NCBI GenBank assembly: GCA_034190325.1
Contig: JAXHST010000095.1
Span: forward strand, 1 to 14,814
Source of the DNA: UBA287 sp034190325
Lineage (GTDB): Archaea; Thermoplasmatota; UBA186; UBA287
Direction of reading: 5' to 3'
DNA length: 14,814 bases
The notes below the pieces were generated by a model, which saw only the letters and a program-made list of their open reading frames with translations, ran no database searches and was not told the DNA's origin. Below, one piece after another: positions 6,566-13,111 of the stretch. Position 1 is the stretch's first letter, and the number at the start of each line of letters is the position of its first letter. A program made the translations under genes and the position numbers.

Positions 6566-7924
6566 ATGGTAGGGGAAAACATGAAAAGAAGAGTGCTGCT
6601 ATTGGGGGCTGCTGGAAGAGACTTCCACAACTTTAACGTTTTTTTCAGGGATGGTCCCTTTGCGGACAAATATGAGGTTGTTGCCTTCACAGCAACACAG
6701 ATACCGAACATAGAAGGAAGAATGTATCCCAGAGAGCTTGCTGGTGAACGTTATCCGGCTGGGATCCCTATACTTCCGGAGAGTGATCTTCCCAGAATAA
6801 TAAGGGAGAAGAATATAGACGAAGTGATTCTTGCATACAGCGATCTCCCATACGATTATGTCATGGAGAAAGCTTCTGTAGTTCTTGCAAATGGTGCTGA
6901 TTTCAAGCTAATGGGTCCAGAAAGCACCCAGATAAGCTCAAAAAAGCCTGTAATCTCTATATGCGCGGTGCGCACAGGTTGCGGTAAGAGCCAGACAACG
7001 CGTAAGGTTGCTTTAGAGCTCAAAAATAGGGGCTATAAGGTTGTGGTTATAAGACACCCTATGCCCTATGGTGATCTGAGAGAGCAGATATGCCAGAGAT
7101 TTGAGACGTATGCGGATCTTGACAAGCACAAGTGCACAATAGAGGAGCGTGAGGAGTATGAACCCCACATAGATAACGGAATAATAGTCTATGCTGGTGT
7201 TGATTACGGTGAGATCCTCAGAAATGCAGAGAAAGAGGCTGATGTGATATTATGGGATGGAGGCAACAATGACTTTTCATTTTATAGATCAGACCTTCAG
7301 ATAGTTGTTGCAGATCCCCTGCGTGCAGGGCATGAGAGGAGCTATTACCCAGGATCGACAAACATAAGGATGGCAGATTATGTGGTAATAAACAAGGTGG
7401 ATTCAGCTTCTCCAGAGAGTGTGGAGCTTGTAAGGAAGAATATAACAGAGATGAATCCAGATGCCATCATAATCGAGGCAGCCTCTCCTCTGTTCATCAA
7501 CGATCTTAAGAGCGTAAAAGGTAAAAAGGTTCTTGTTGTCGAAGATGGACCAACGCTAACCCATGGTGGTATGAGCATAGGTGCAGCCTACGTTGCTGCA
7601 AAGAAGTTCGGGGCTAAAGAGATAGTTAACGTTGTGCCATATGTAAAGGGCAGCATTAAAGGAGCCTTTGAGAAATATCAGCAACTTGGTAGCGGGTATG
7701 TTCTACCTGCTCTTGGCTATGGAGAAAAGCAGCTAGAAGAGCTCAAGGAAGTTATAGATGCTGTTGAGTGTGATATAGTGCTCTCCGGCACACCCATAGA
7801 TCTAAACAGAGTCATAAAGGTGAACAAGCCTATAGTCAGGGTCAGGTATGAGCTGCAGGAGATAGGAAAGCCAGACATAAGAGATGCTCTGGATGAGTTT
7901 GAGGAAAAATTCCTGAAGCGTTGA
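6566..7924 (+). CDS. COG2403-type P-loop GTPase-like protein (often labelled cyclic 2,3-diphosphoglycerate synthase)
   Basis: A 452-residue protein with an N-terminal Rossmann-like region (VLLLGAAGRDFHNF, 10-23), a P-loop AVRTGCGKSQTTR (134-146; Lys141), a Walker-B-like VILWDGGNND (227-236) and an NKVD guanine-specificity motif (276-279). These suggest a GTP- or ATP-dependent enzyme or maturation factor. Members are predicted GTPases of COG2403 and often carry the label cyclic 2,3-diphosphoglycerate synthase. The N-terminus does not resemble the characterised Methanothermus synthetase as I recall it, so I would not rely on that function. ATG at 6566 is favoured by GGTGGTGAT just upstream; ATG at 6581, with its own AGGGG site, also fits the family N-terminus, while an upstream TTG at 6539 has no support. 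It may be co-transcribed with the nucleotidase 73 bases downstream. Confidence 0.8.
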   Translation: MVGENMKRRVLLLGAAGRDFHNFNVFFRDGPFADKYEVVAFTATQIPNIEGRMYPRELAGERYPAGIPILPESDLPRIIREKNIDEVILAYSDLPYDYVMEKASVVLANGADFKLMGPESTQISSKKPVISICAVRTGCGKSQTTRKVALELKNRGYKVVVIRHPMPYGDLREQICQRFETYADLDKHKCTIEEREEYEPHIDNGIIVYAGVDYGEILRNAEKEADVILWDGGNNDFSFYRSDLQIVVADPLRAGHERSYYPGSTNIRMADYVVINKVDSASPESVELVRKNITEMNPDAIIIEAASPLFINDLKSVKGKKVLVVEDGPTLTHGGMSIGAAYVAAKKFGAKEIVNVVPYVKGSIKGAFEKYQQLGSGYVLPALGYGEKQLEELKEVIDAVECDIVLSGTPIDLNRVIKVNKPIVRVRYELQEIGKPDIRDALDEFEEKFLKR

Positions 7925-7956
7925 AGGGTTGCAGAGGCAGATACTGCACAGCCGAG

Positions 7957-7963
7957 CATATAG
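7957..7963 (+). promoter_or_regulatory. Possible TATA box for 5'-nucleotidase
   Basis: CATATAG lies about 35-41 bases before the ATG at 7998, in a 73-base gap that also holds a small GCAG-ATA-CTGC hairpin (about 7937-7947). The evidence is weak, and the nucleotidase may instead be read from the upstream gene's promoter. Confidence 0.25.
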
Positions 7964-7997
7964 AAAGAGATAAAACACTAGAGAGCGAATACCATGT

Positions 7998-9452
7998 ATG
8001 CAGCGCAGAGTGATAACTGCTGTAGTGGCGATCGCTGTGGTGATAGGAGCTCTCTCTCTGTTTTTCATTTTTTACCCGACTGAGAAAAGAATAACAATAG
8101 TTTCCATAAACGATCTGCACGGGGCTTTATTAACGGAAGATAAGGGCGGTATCGTGCAGATAGCAGGTTATGTAGAAGAGCTCAGGAAGCAGAACCCCAA
8201 CACCATTGTTATAGATGTTGGTGATGCTTTCCAGGGCAGGCCCATATCAAATCTTTTTTACGGCGAATCTGTGATAGAATGTTATAACGCGATGGGCGTA
8301 GATTGTCTTGCTGTGGGTAACCATGAGTTTGATTGGGGTGTGGATGTGCTCAAAGATCTGATGGATGGGGCAGATTTTCCATTCCTATCAGCCAATGTAG
8401 TTTATGATGATCTCTTTGAGCCCTACATTATTAAGAACGTGGATGGCGTAAACATCCAGATAATCGGTCTCACAACCGAGCTCACACCGGGGATAACAGA
8501 GAAGAAGAGAATAGAGGGCTTCCAATTCACAGATGCGGGTGAAGCTATAAAGAATAATTACAACGAAAGCTGTGATGTTGTGGTGATCGCCGGGCACATG
8601 GGTGCGGAGGATGAAAGCTCAGAGGGCTTTATTGCCCTGAAGGCTTCAGGCGTTACCGCGGATATTTTCCTCGGGGGCCACACGCATGAAGGGGCGAATT
8701 GGAGGTACGATAACTGCACATTCATGGAAGCTTATGCATACGGCACTGCTATAGGCGTTGTCAATCTAACTATGGACAGAAATTCAGAGATCGTAGACGT
8801 TAGCTCAGAGGTTATAAACGTTACCCCAGATTATGAAAGTGAAACGGTATCTGATATAGTAAATGAATACTACAGCATGGTTGAGGGAGAGATGGAGAGG
8901 GTTATAGCTTATTCTCCTTCTCAGCTCAGGCGCAACAGCGATGGCGAGAGCGCTCTGGGTAACTGGGTGTGCGATATCATGCGCCAGGCTTTTGATGCAG
9001 ATGTGGCTCTAACGAATAGCGGGGGTATAAGAGCCGATCTCGAACCTGGTGACGTTACCGTAGGTGACGTATTCTCAATAATGCCCTTTGATAACACTGT
9101 TGCTCTTGTGGAGCTCACAGGATCACAGCTCAGAGAGGCTTTAGAAATTGGGATAGCCACTGATGAGAGTGGAGAGCTATTACATGGCATAGTTCAGGTT
9201 TCCGGGCTGAACTTTACATATGATGATGAAGTAATGGATGTTTACGTAGAAGGCAGACCTCTAAAAAATGATGAAAAATACCTTGTAGCTACAAATTCAT
9301 TCATGGCTGGTGGCGGAGATGGATACTATATCTTTGAAGAGGGCAACAACCTTATTGACACAGGGGTTCTGGTCAGGGATCTCCTTCTACAATACGCAGA
9401 GTCCAGTGGAAAGATTGAAGCCAGGGTTGAAGGAAGAATAAGGATGATTTGA
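7998..9452 (+). CDS. Membrane-anchored 5'-nucleotidase / 2',3'-cyclic phosphodiesterase family protein
   Basis: A 484-residue two-domain UshA/YfkN-type nucleotidase. Residues 5-26 form one hydrophobic helix after a basic MQRR start, suggesting secretion with retention as an N-terminal anchor; no lipobox is seen. The metallophosphoesterase domain (about 30-255) carries NDLHG (Asp39, His41), GDAFQG (Asp76), GNHEFDWG (Asn108, His109), AGHMG (His200) and GGHTHE (His228, His230). The C-terminal nucleotidase domain (about 295-465) has TNSGGIRAD (339-347) and AGGGDGYYIF (437-446), which normally shape the nucleoside-binding pocket. It probably releases phosphate and nucleosides outside the cell. The first in-frame ATG is 7998; ATG at 7994 is out of frame. 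The ribosome site is weak. The gene ends only 3 bases from the convergent HPr gene. Confidence 0.92.
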   Translation: MQRRVITAVVAIAVVIGALSLFFIFYPTEKRITIVSINDLHGALLTEDKGGIVQIAGYVEELRKQNPNTIVIDVGDAFQGRPISNLFYGESVIECYNAMGVDCLAVGNHEFDWGVDVLKDLMDGADFPFLSANVVYDDLFEPYIIKNVDGVNIQIIGLTTELTPGITEKKRIEGFQFTDAGEAIKNNYNESCDVVVIAGHMGAEDESSEGFIALKASGVTADIFLGGHTHEGANWRYDNCTFMEAYAYGTAIGVVNLTMDRNSEIVDVSSEVINVTPDYESETVSDIVNEYYSMVEGEMERVIAYSPSQLRRNSDGESALGNWVCDIMRQAFDADVALTNSGGIRADLEPGDVTVGDVFSIMPFDNTVALVELTGSQLREALEIGIATDESGELLHGIVQVSGLNFTYDDEVMDVYVEGRPLKNDEKYLVATNSFMAGGGDGYYIFEEGNNLIDTGVLVRDLLLQYAESSGKIEARVEGRIRMI

Positions 9453-9455
9453 TCT

Positions 9456-9722
9456 TCATTCTTCATAAAATCTGTTTGATATAAGCTCCTCAATAGCCTG
9501 CATGGCAGCCTCCTCATCATTACCCTCTACGCTAACCTTTATCTTTGCGCCATGCTCAGCACCCAGGGCAAGAATGTTTAAAATAGACTTTGCATTTGCA
9601 GTTCTGCCATTATAATCTACCGTTATTTTTGATTCAAACCTATTTGACGTTTCAACAAGTTTCGCTGCAGGCCTTGCATGCAGACCTACCCTATTTTCAA
9701 GGATTAGCTCTTTCTCTATCAT
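9456..9722 (-). CDS. HPr-family phosphocarrier protein
   Basis: An 88-residue full-length HPr. The active-site segment GLHARPAAK places the phosphorylatable histidine at His15 with Arg17 and Pro18. NAKSILNILALG puts serine at position 46, the regulatory site used by HPr kinase in Bacillota. In bacteria HPr passes phosphate from enzyme I to sugar permeases. No enzyme I, permease or HPr kinase lies in this window, and HPr is uncommon in archaea outside PTS-bearing haloarchaea and scattered lineages, so the donor and target are unknown. ATG at 9722 has a perfect GGAGG six bases upstream. The gene overlaps the 3' end of the RibL-type gene by 26 bases, so the two are co-transcribed and translationally coupled. 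A PTS-independent regulatory or kinase-linked role is possible. Confidence 0.92.
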   Translation of the reverse strand: MIEKELILENRVGLHARPAAKLVETSNRFESKITVDYNGRTANAKSILNILALGAEHGAKIKVSVEGNDEEAAMQAIEELISNRFYEE

Positions 9723-10140
9723 TGAATGCCTCCAGTATTTTTGCTATTATCTTCCTGGTTGCATCAGTGCCACCATTCATCTTCGGTAGCCTTACAACCC
9801 TCATATCCAGCTTATGCTCCTTCGCATCCCTTTCCAGCAATTTTTCATCAAATTCCTGGTCAAAGCCAAGTGCTATAATGTCTGGCTTTATTTCTTTGAC
9901 TGTATCAAAGATATCGCCAGTCTCTTTTCCTATGACAACGCCATCAACAGGCTTTAATGCGCTTACAACCAAAGCTCTCTCTTCCTGGTGCATTATCGGC
10001 TTCCTCTTTTTTCTCTCAGTTGTTTTATCGTTTGCTATAACAACGAAAAGCTCATCACCGAGCTCTTTTGCTTTCTGCAGATAGAATATGTGACCCGGGT
10101 GAATTATGTCAAAGACACCAGAGGCCATAACCCTTACCAT
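9697..10140 (-). CDS. ribL: FAD synthetase, archaeal RibL type (nucleotidyltransferase)
   Basis: A 147-residue single-domain cytidylyltransferase-fold protein with the nucleotide-binding HxGH motif at 14-17 (DIIHPGHIFYLQKAKELGD) and the family segment KPDIIALGFDQEF in the second half. Archaeal RibL transfers AMP from ATP to FMN to make FAD; relatives include glycerol-3-phosphate cytidylyltransferases, so the substrate is inferred from overall resemblance to Methanocaldococcus-type RibL. Length is typical (about 150). ATG at 10140 starts directly at the first beta strand and lies 22-29 bases from a TATA box, implying a leaderless mRNA. It overlaps the HPr gene. FAD supply is relevant to the flavoprotein at the right end of the window, but no specific link is shown. 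Confidence 0.88.
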   Translation of the reverse strand: MVRVMASGVFDIIHPGHIFYLQKAKELGDELFVVIANDKTTERKKRKPIMHQEERALVVSALKPVDGVVIGKETGDIFDTVKEIKPDIIALGFDQEFDEKLLERDAKEHKLDMRVVRLPKMNGGTDATRKIIAKILEAFNDRERANP

Positions 10141-10161
10141 AAGGTTAATGCACTTATCTGC

Positions 10162-10169
10162 TTATATTT
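10162..10169 (-). promoter_or_regulatory. TATA box for ribL-HPr operon
   Basis: On the minus strand AAATATAA lies 22-29 bases before the ribL ATG, which predicts transcription starting at or next to the start codon. ribL-HPr therefore appears to have its own promoter, separate from the lar genes. Confidence 0.55.
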
Positions 10170-10187
10170 GTGATGTTTCATATCACA
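10169..10187 (-). promoter_or_regulatory. Palindrome next to ribL TATA box, possible operator
   Basis: TGTGAT-GTTTCAT-ATCACA is a 19-base inverted repeat with exact 6-base arms abutting the TATA box on its upstream side, where an archaeal regulator would touch the BRE. The cognate regulator is unknown. It would also fold as an RNA hairpin if larE transcripts read through. Confidence 0.45.
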
Positions 10188-10216
10188 CAAAGATTGAATC
10201 CCGCTCTGTGGTGCTG

Positions 10217-10267
10217 AGCCCTACCGTGTGCTGTTCAAGGGAGCCCAGGAATAAGACGCCTAGGGCT
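10217..10267 (-). other. Long-range inverted repeat after larE
   Basis: AGCCCTA (10217-10223) and TAGGGCT (10261-10267) are exact inverted repeats closing a 37-base loop that starts 2 bases past the larE stop. Read on the plus strand the structure is followed by TTTTT, like a terminator, yet no plus-strand gene feeds it. On the minus strand it would form a 3'-end structure of the larCBE mRNA. No RNA family is recognised. Confidence 0.3.
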
Positions 10268-10269
10268 TT

Positions 10270-11049
10270 TTATCTAAAAGTCACAGTTCTATTTAGCTTT
10301 CCACTCTGAAAGCCCTCTAGGTCTAGAGCAACAAAGGAAAAACCAAAGGACCTCAAAGCGGAAACTATCTCCGCTCTGAAAAGCAGAGCCTTTTCCAGGT
10401 CTTCGGTCTCTATCGAAGCAAAATTGAAGGGAAAATATCTAACCCTGACAGATTTAAAACCCATCTCAATCAAAAAATTTTCAGATTTTCTGACCAGATC
10501 TACCTTTTCTTTGTTCAATTCAAAGTTGTATGGAAATCGCGATGCAAAACAAGCGTTACCTGGCTTATTCCAGTTTTTGAGCCCCAGCGCCTTTGCCCTC
10601 TCTCTTATCTCTTCTTTGCCCATGCAGAGCTCTATAAAAGGATGCCATATATCTGCTGATGCTCTTATACCTGGCCTGTAGTCCTTTAGATCATCATAAT
10701 TCAATCCATCCGCTATCGTTCTGATGCCTCTCTCTTCAGCCCATTCCTTCACTCTTCCGTTTCTTAGGATCCTGCATCTATAACACCTATCTGGCGGGTT
10801 GCTCGTAAAATATGGATCATCCAATTCGTTCATCTCTATCAATGCCTGCTCTATCCCGATGTTCTCCGCAATCTCCTTTGCTTCTTCTATCTCCCTAGGA
10901 TCAATCAAAGGGGAGACCACTGTTAATGCGATTGCATCTTTGCCCAGAGCATCATGGGCTAGCTTTGCTAGCAGAGTGCTGTCAACACCTCCAGAGAACA
11001 TCACAGCAACGCTTCTTTTATCTTTGATCTCTTGCTCAATGCTTCTCAT
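10270..11049 (-). CDS. larE: LarE, ATP-dependent sulfur insertase of nickel-pincer cofactor synthesis
   Basis: A 259-residue PP-loop enzyme that adenylates and sulfurates the carboxylates of the LarB product. The ATP-binding loop SGGVDST is at 19-25. CYRC gives Cys89 and Cys92, and GNACFASRFPY gives Cys167, the position of the sacrificial cysteine in Lactiplantibacillus LarE. Having all three cysteines suggests the variant that binds a [4Fe-4S] cluster and carries sulfur on it, as described for Thermotoga and methanogen LarE (known for the family; inferred here). I start at ATG 11049; a TTG at 11058, three codons earlier, sits closer to GAGGAT and cannot be excluded. The start overlaps the 3' end of larB. 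LarB and LarC follow in the expected order upstream. Confidence 0.93.
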   Translation of the reverse strand: MRSIEQEIKDKRSVAVMFSGGVDSTLLAKLAHDALGKDAIALTVVSPLIDPREIEEAKEIAENIGIEQALIEMNELDDPYFTSNPPDRCYRCRILRNGRVKEWAEERGIRTIADGLNYDDLKDYRPGIRASADIWHPFIELCMGKEEIRERAKALGLKNWNKPGNACFASRFPYNFELNKEKVDLVRKSENFLIEMGFKSVRVRYFPFNFASIETEDLEKALLFRAEIVSALRSFGFSFVALDLEGFQSGKLNRTVTFR

Positions 11050-11782
11050 TTTTGCCAAGGATCCTCAAAGCTCCCGCAGCCGCTCCTATGCTGTTGCCTA
11101 TGTTAACCACTAAAATTCCTGGAACACAACTCTGAAGCATGGTTATCAAAGCACCTTTCCCATCCCCACCCATTCCGTAACCTGTTGGTATGGGAACTGC
11201 TATGATCGGTTTGCTGGTCAAAGAAGCAATCAACCCGGGAAGGACCCCATCCATCCCAGCAAAAACAATAAGCAGATCAGCATCCTTTGCTTTTTCTATG
11301 GCCATGTATGGTCTGTGCGCTCCTGCTATGCCCGCATCATAAAATTTTATAATGCCTATTCCAAAACCCTCGAGGATGAGAGAGCACTCCTCAGCATAAT
11401 CTATGTCCGATGCACCGGCTGTTATTAAACACACCTTTCCTTCTAACCTGTTTTCCCTTTCCTCTCTCTCTACCATGAGGATGGTGCCCGCTTCTTTGAT
11501 CCTTTCCTTGCTGAATTTTTCTTTTACTGCGTCTCTTTTTTCTTTTCCGGCTCTTGAGATGAACACACGTTTGCTTTTTTCAAGGAATTTCTCTGTTATA
11601 TTTAAAAGGTCTTCTACAGATTTTCCTTCCGCAAACACGATCTCTGGAAATCCTGTCTTATTCTCCCTGTTAAAGTCAAGAAAGAACTTCTCATCTCTGT
11701 AATATAAAAGATCTGCAATCCTTTTTCTCGCTTCCTCCTCACTGATTTTGCCTTCTTTGTATCTCTCAAGAATTTCAAACAT
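11036..11782 (-). CDS. larB: LarB, nicotinate adenine dinucleotide carboxylase/hydrolase
   Basis: A 248-residue LarB, which carboxylates the pyridinium ring of nicotinic acid adenine dinucleotide and releases AMP, the first step toward the nickel-pincer cofactor. The N-terminal family signature LDFNRENKTGFPEIVFAEGK is at 35-54. The C-terminal PurE-like domain (about 115-245) shows TAGASDIDYAEE (121-132), DAGIAGAHR (149-157), FAGMDGVLPGL (174-184) and PTGYGMGGDG (199-208). ATG at 11782 is chosen because the family begins here, a GGAG lies about 8 bases upstream, and it overlaps the larC stop by 8 bases; extending the frame to an upstream start would overlap larC by almost 100 bases. Its 3' end overlaps larE, so the three genes form one coupled operon. 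Confidence 0.93.
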   Translation of the reverse strand: MFEILERYKEGKISEEEARKRIADLLYYRDEKFFLDFNRENKTGFPEIVFAEGKSVEDLLNITEKFLEKSKRVFISRAGKEKRDAVKEKFSKERIKEAGTILMVEREERENRLEGKVCLITAGASDIDYAEECSLILEGFGIGIIKFYDAGIAGAHRPYMAIEKAKDADLLIVFAGMDGVLPGLIASLTSKPIIAVPIPTGYGMGGDGKGALITMLQSCVPGILVVNIGNSIGAAAGALRILGKNEKH

Positions 11783-12917
11783 TATTTTCTCTCCATGCTC
11801 TCTTTGCATCTTCGTACACCTCGACATATGGTCTCCCAGTCTTCTCTGCGATCTCTCTGCAATATTCATACTCAGGCGCTATTTTTGTCCTATTTCCGTA
11901 TTGTGCTACCTTTACTTTGACTTTCCCGTATCCGATATCTACCACTTCTACCTCTCTCTTGATTTCAAGCCTTTCACAGGAGTATGCTCTCACTCCAAGC
12001 GTTGTAGTTTCATTCAATAGCACTTCAATCAAGCCTTCTTTATCTTTGGACCTGCATAAAACCGAAACAACCACTCCAGGCCTATTCTTTTTCATATAGG
12101 TTGGTGTGTAGAAAACATCTAATGCGCCCATTTTGAAAAGCCTATCCATGAGATAGCCATAGATCTCAGGGTTCATGTTGTCTACATTGGTCTCCAAGAC
12201 TTCAATATCTTCTACCTCACTCTCCTCAGTAAGGATTCCCCGAAGCACATTTGGTATCTCCAGATCCATTTTGCCTGCTCCATAGCCTGTTTTTTCTGGT
12301 CTTATGCTTACATCTCCAAATTGTTCAACGAAACCCTTTAACAGCAGAGCTCCTGTGGGTGTGACAGTCTCTTTATCAACGTTTGAATCAAAGATCAAAG
12401 GTGTGTTTTTCAGGATCTCAAGAGTCGCAGGAGCGGGTACAGGATATTTCCCGTGCTGAGTTTCAACAAAGCCCCTGCCTGTCCTGGGCAGTGCGGATAA
12501 AACCCGGTTTATTCTCATAAGCTTCAGCCCATAGATAGCTCCAACAATATCTATCAAAGAATCGCCCAATTCGTGCAGATGGATCTTTTCTTTTGGTAGC
12601 CCGTGGACGTTTCCCTCTGCATTAACCAGTATATCAAACATCATTTTGGCTTTATTCCTTACATCTTCATCTTTGATTTTCTCCAGAACGTTATTGATCT
12701 CGTTTATATTTTTTTCACTCTTTTCTTCAATTATCTGCACATTAGCTTTTGTTGCTTCTATTCCTTTTTTATTAACTTTTTCAATACTGATATTGTAATT
12801 AATCTGGAGTTCATTCAGCTTTTCTTTTAGCTTTTCTATATCCAAGCCCAGGTCCACCAATAGCCCTAAAAACATATCTCCTGAAATCCCAGAGAAGGGA
12901 TCAATATACAATAGCAT
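11775..12917 (-). CDS. larC: LarC, nickel insertion protein (CTP-dependent cyclometallase)
   Basis: A 380-residue LarC, which inserts nickel into the bis-thiocarboxylated pyridinium nucleotide using CTP. Family markers are the start YIDPFSGISGDMFLG (4-18), HLHELGDSLIDIVG (113-126), GRGFVETQHGKYPVPAPATLE (from 147), PTGA (187-190), LETNVDNMNPEIYGY (241-255) and MKKNRPG (275-281). In some Lactobacillales larC is split and read through a programmed frameshift; here the LarC1- and LarC2-like halves are one uninterrupted frame. The first third is visibly more AT-rich and Asn/Lys-rich than neighbouring genes, with a charged linker at about residues 40-90. ATG 12917 matches the family start and lies 24-31 bases from a TATA box, so the mRNA is probably leaderless. 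Confidence 0.95.
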   Translation of the reverse strand: MLLYIDPFSGISGDMFLGLLVDLGLDIEKLKEKLNELQINYNISIEKVNKKGIEATKANVQIIEEKSEKNINEINNVLEKIKDEDVRNKAKMMFDILVNAEGNVHGLPKEKIHLHELGDSLIDIVGAIYGLKLMRINRVLSALPRTGRGFVETQHGKYPVPAPATLEILKNTPLIFDSNVDKETVTPTGALLLKGFVEQFGDVSIRPEKTGYGAGKMDLEIPNVLRGILTEESEVEDIEVLETNVDNMNPEIYGYLMDRLFKMGALDVFYTPTYMKKNRPGVVVSVLCRSKDKEGLIEVLLNETTTLGVRAYSCERLEIKREVEVVDIGYGKVKVKVAQYGNRTKIAPEYEYCREIAEKTGRPYVEVYEDAKRAWRENNV

Positions 12918-12940
12918 CAGATTTCTAAATAGTTTTTTCG

Positions 12941-12948
12941 CTTATATT
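12941..12948 (-). promoter_or_regulatory. TATA box for larC-larB-larE operon
   Basis: On the minus strand AATATAAG lies 24-31 bases before the larC ATG, with no ribosome site between, predicting transcription from the start codon itself. Confidence 0.6.
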
Positions 12949-13001
12949 CTTTATCTCCTTGTAAATGAGACCTTGTGACGCCGTATGCACTTTAAAGTGT
13001 G

Positions 13002-13044
13002 GTAAGAGGGACTGAATGAAGCTACTCAATCCTTGATCTCTTAC
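13002..13044 (-). ncRNA. Candidate minus-strand hairpin RNA or 3' UTR element
   Basis: The outer arms GTAAGAG/CTCTTAC (13002-13008, 13038-13044) are exact inverted repeats. A second 7-bp stem (13009-13015 with 13026-13032) stacks directly on one side, with a five-base bulge at 13033-13037. One inner pair is G-U in minus-strand RNA but C-A in plus-strand RNA, so the fold favours a minus-strand transcript. That is downstream of the membrane-protein gene and upstream of larC. The 10-base loop reads GTAGCTTCAT, similar to GTAGTTCAGT in the hairpin loop at 3509. No known family is recognised. Confidence 0.35.
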
Positions 13045-13048
13045 GACC

Positions 13049-13081
13049 TGTGCTCTAAAGATCCATGTCTGCAAGATTTGC
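13049..13081 (+). repeat. Degenerate intergenic repeat, copy B
   Basis: This is the partner of 3410-3441: an identical 11-base TGTGCTCTAAA, then one extra G, then 15 of 21 matching bases ending ATTTGC. It lies just past the minus-strand hairpin and before the T-rich terminator of the small membrane-protein gene. The function is unknown. Confidence 0.45.
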
Positions 13082-13086
13082 CAGAA

Positions 13087-13103
13087 CTAAAAAAGTAAAA
13101 AAG
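13087..13103 (-). terminator. T-rich terminator of small membrane-protein gene
   Basis: On the minus strand two runs of six T (TTTTTTACTTTTTT) begin about 10 bases after the stop codon at 13112-13114, the form expected of an archaeal U-rich terminator. Confidence 0.55.
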
Positions 13104-13111
13104 GGACAGGC

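Larger units (their letters stand above)
12918..13111. other. Intergenic region upstream of larC
   Basis: This 194-base gap has no credible gene. It holds the larC TATA box (12941-12948), a perfect 12-base palindrome CACTTTAAAGTG (12988-12999), a long minus-strand hairpin (13002-13044), copy B of the intergenic element (13049-13081) and the T-rich terminator of the small membrane-protein gene (13087-13103 on the minus strand). Confidence 0.65.

Noticed and set aside
7994..7996. ATG four bases before the nucleotidase start
   Set aside because: It is out of frame with the nucleotidase and leads to a Cys/Arg-rich frame with no family resemblance.
9453..9455. Bidirectional terminator between the convergent nucleotidase and HPr genes
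   Set aside because: Only 3 bases separate the stop codons, and I see no hairpin or strong U-rich tract just past either gene.
11783..11869. Upstream start of larB within larC
   Set aside because: It would add 29 non-family residues and a long overlap with larC; the family N-terminus begins at the ATG at 11782.
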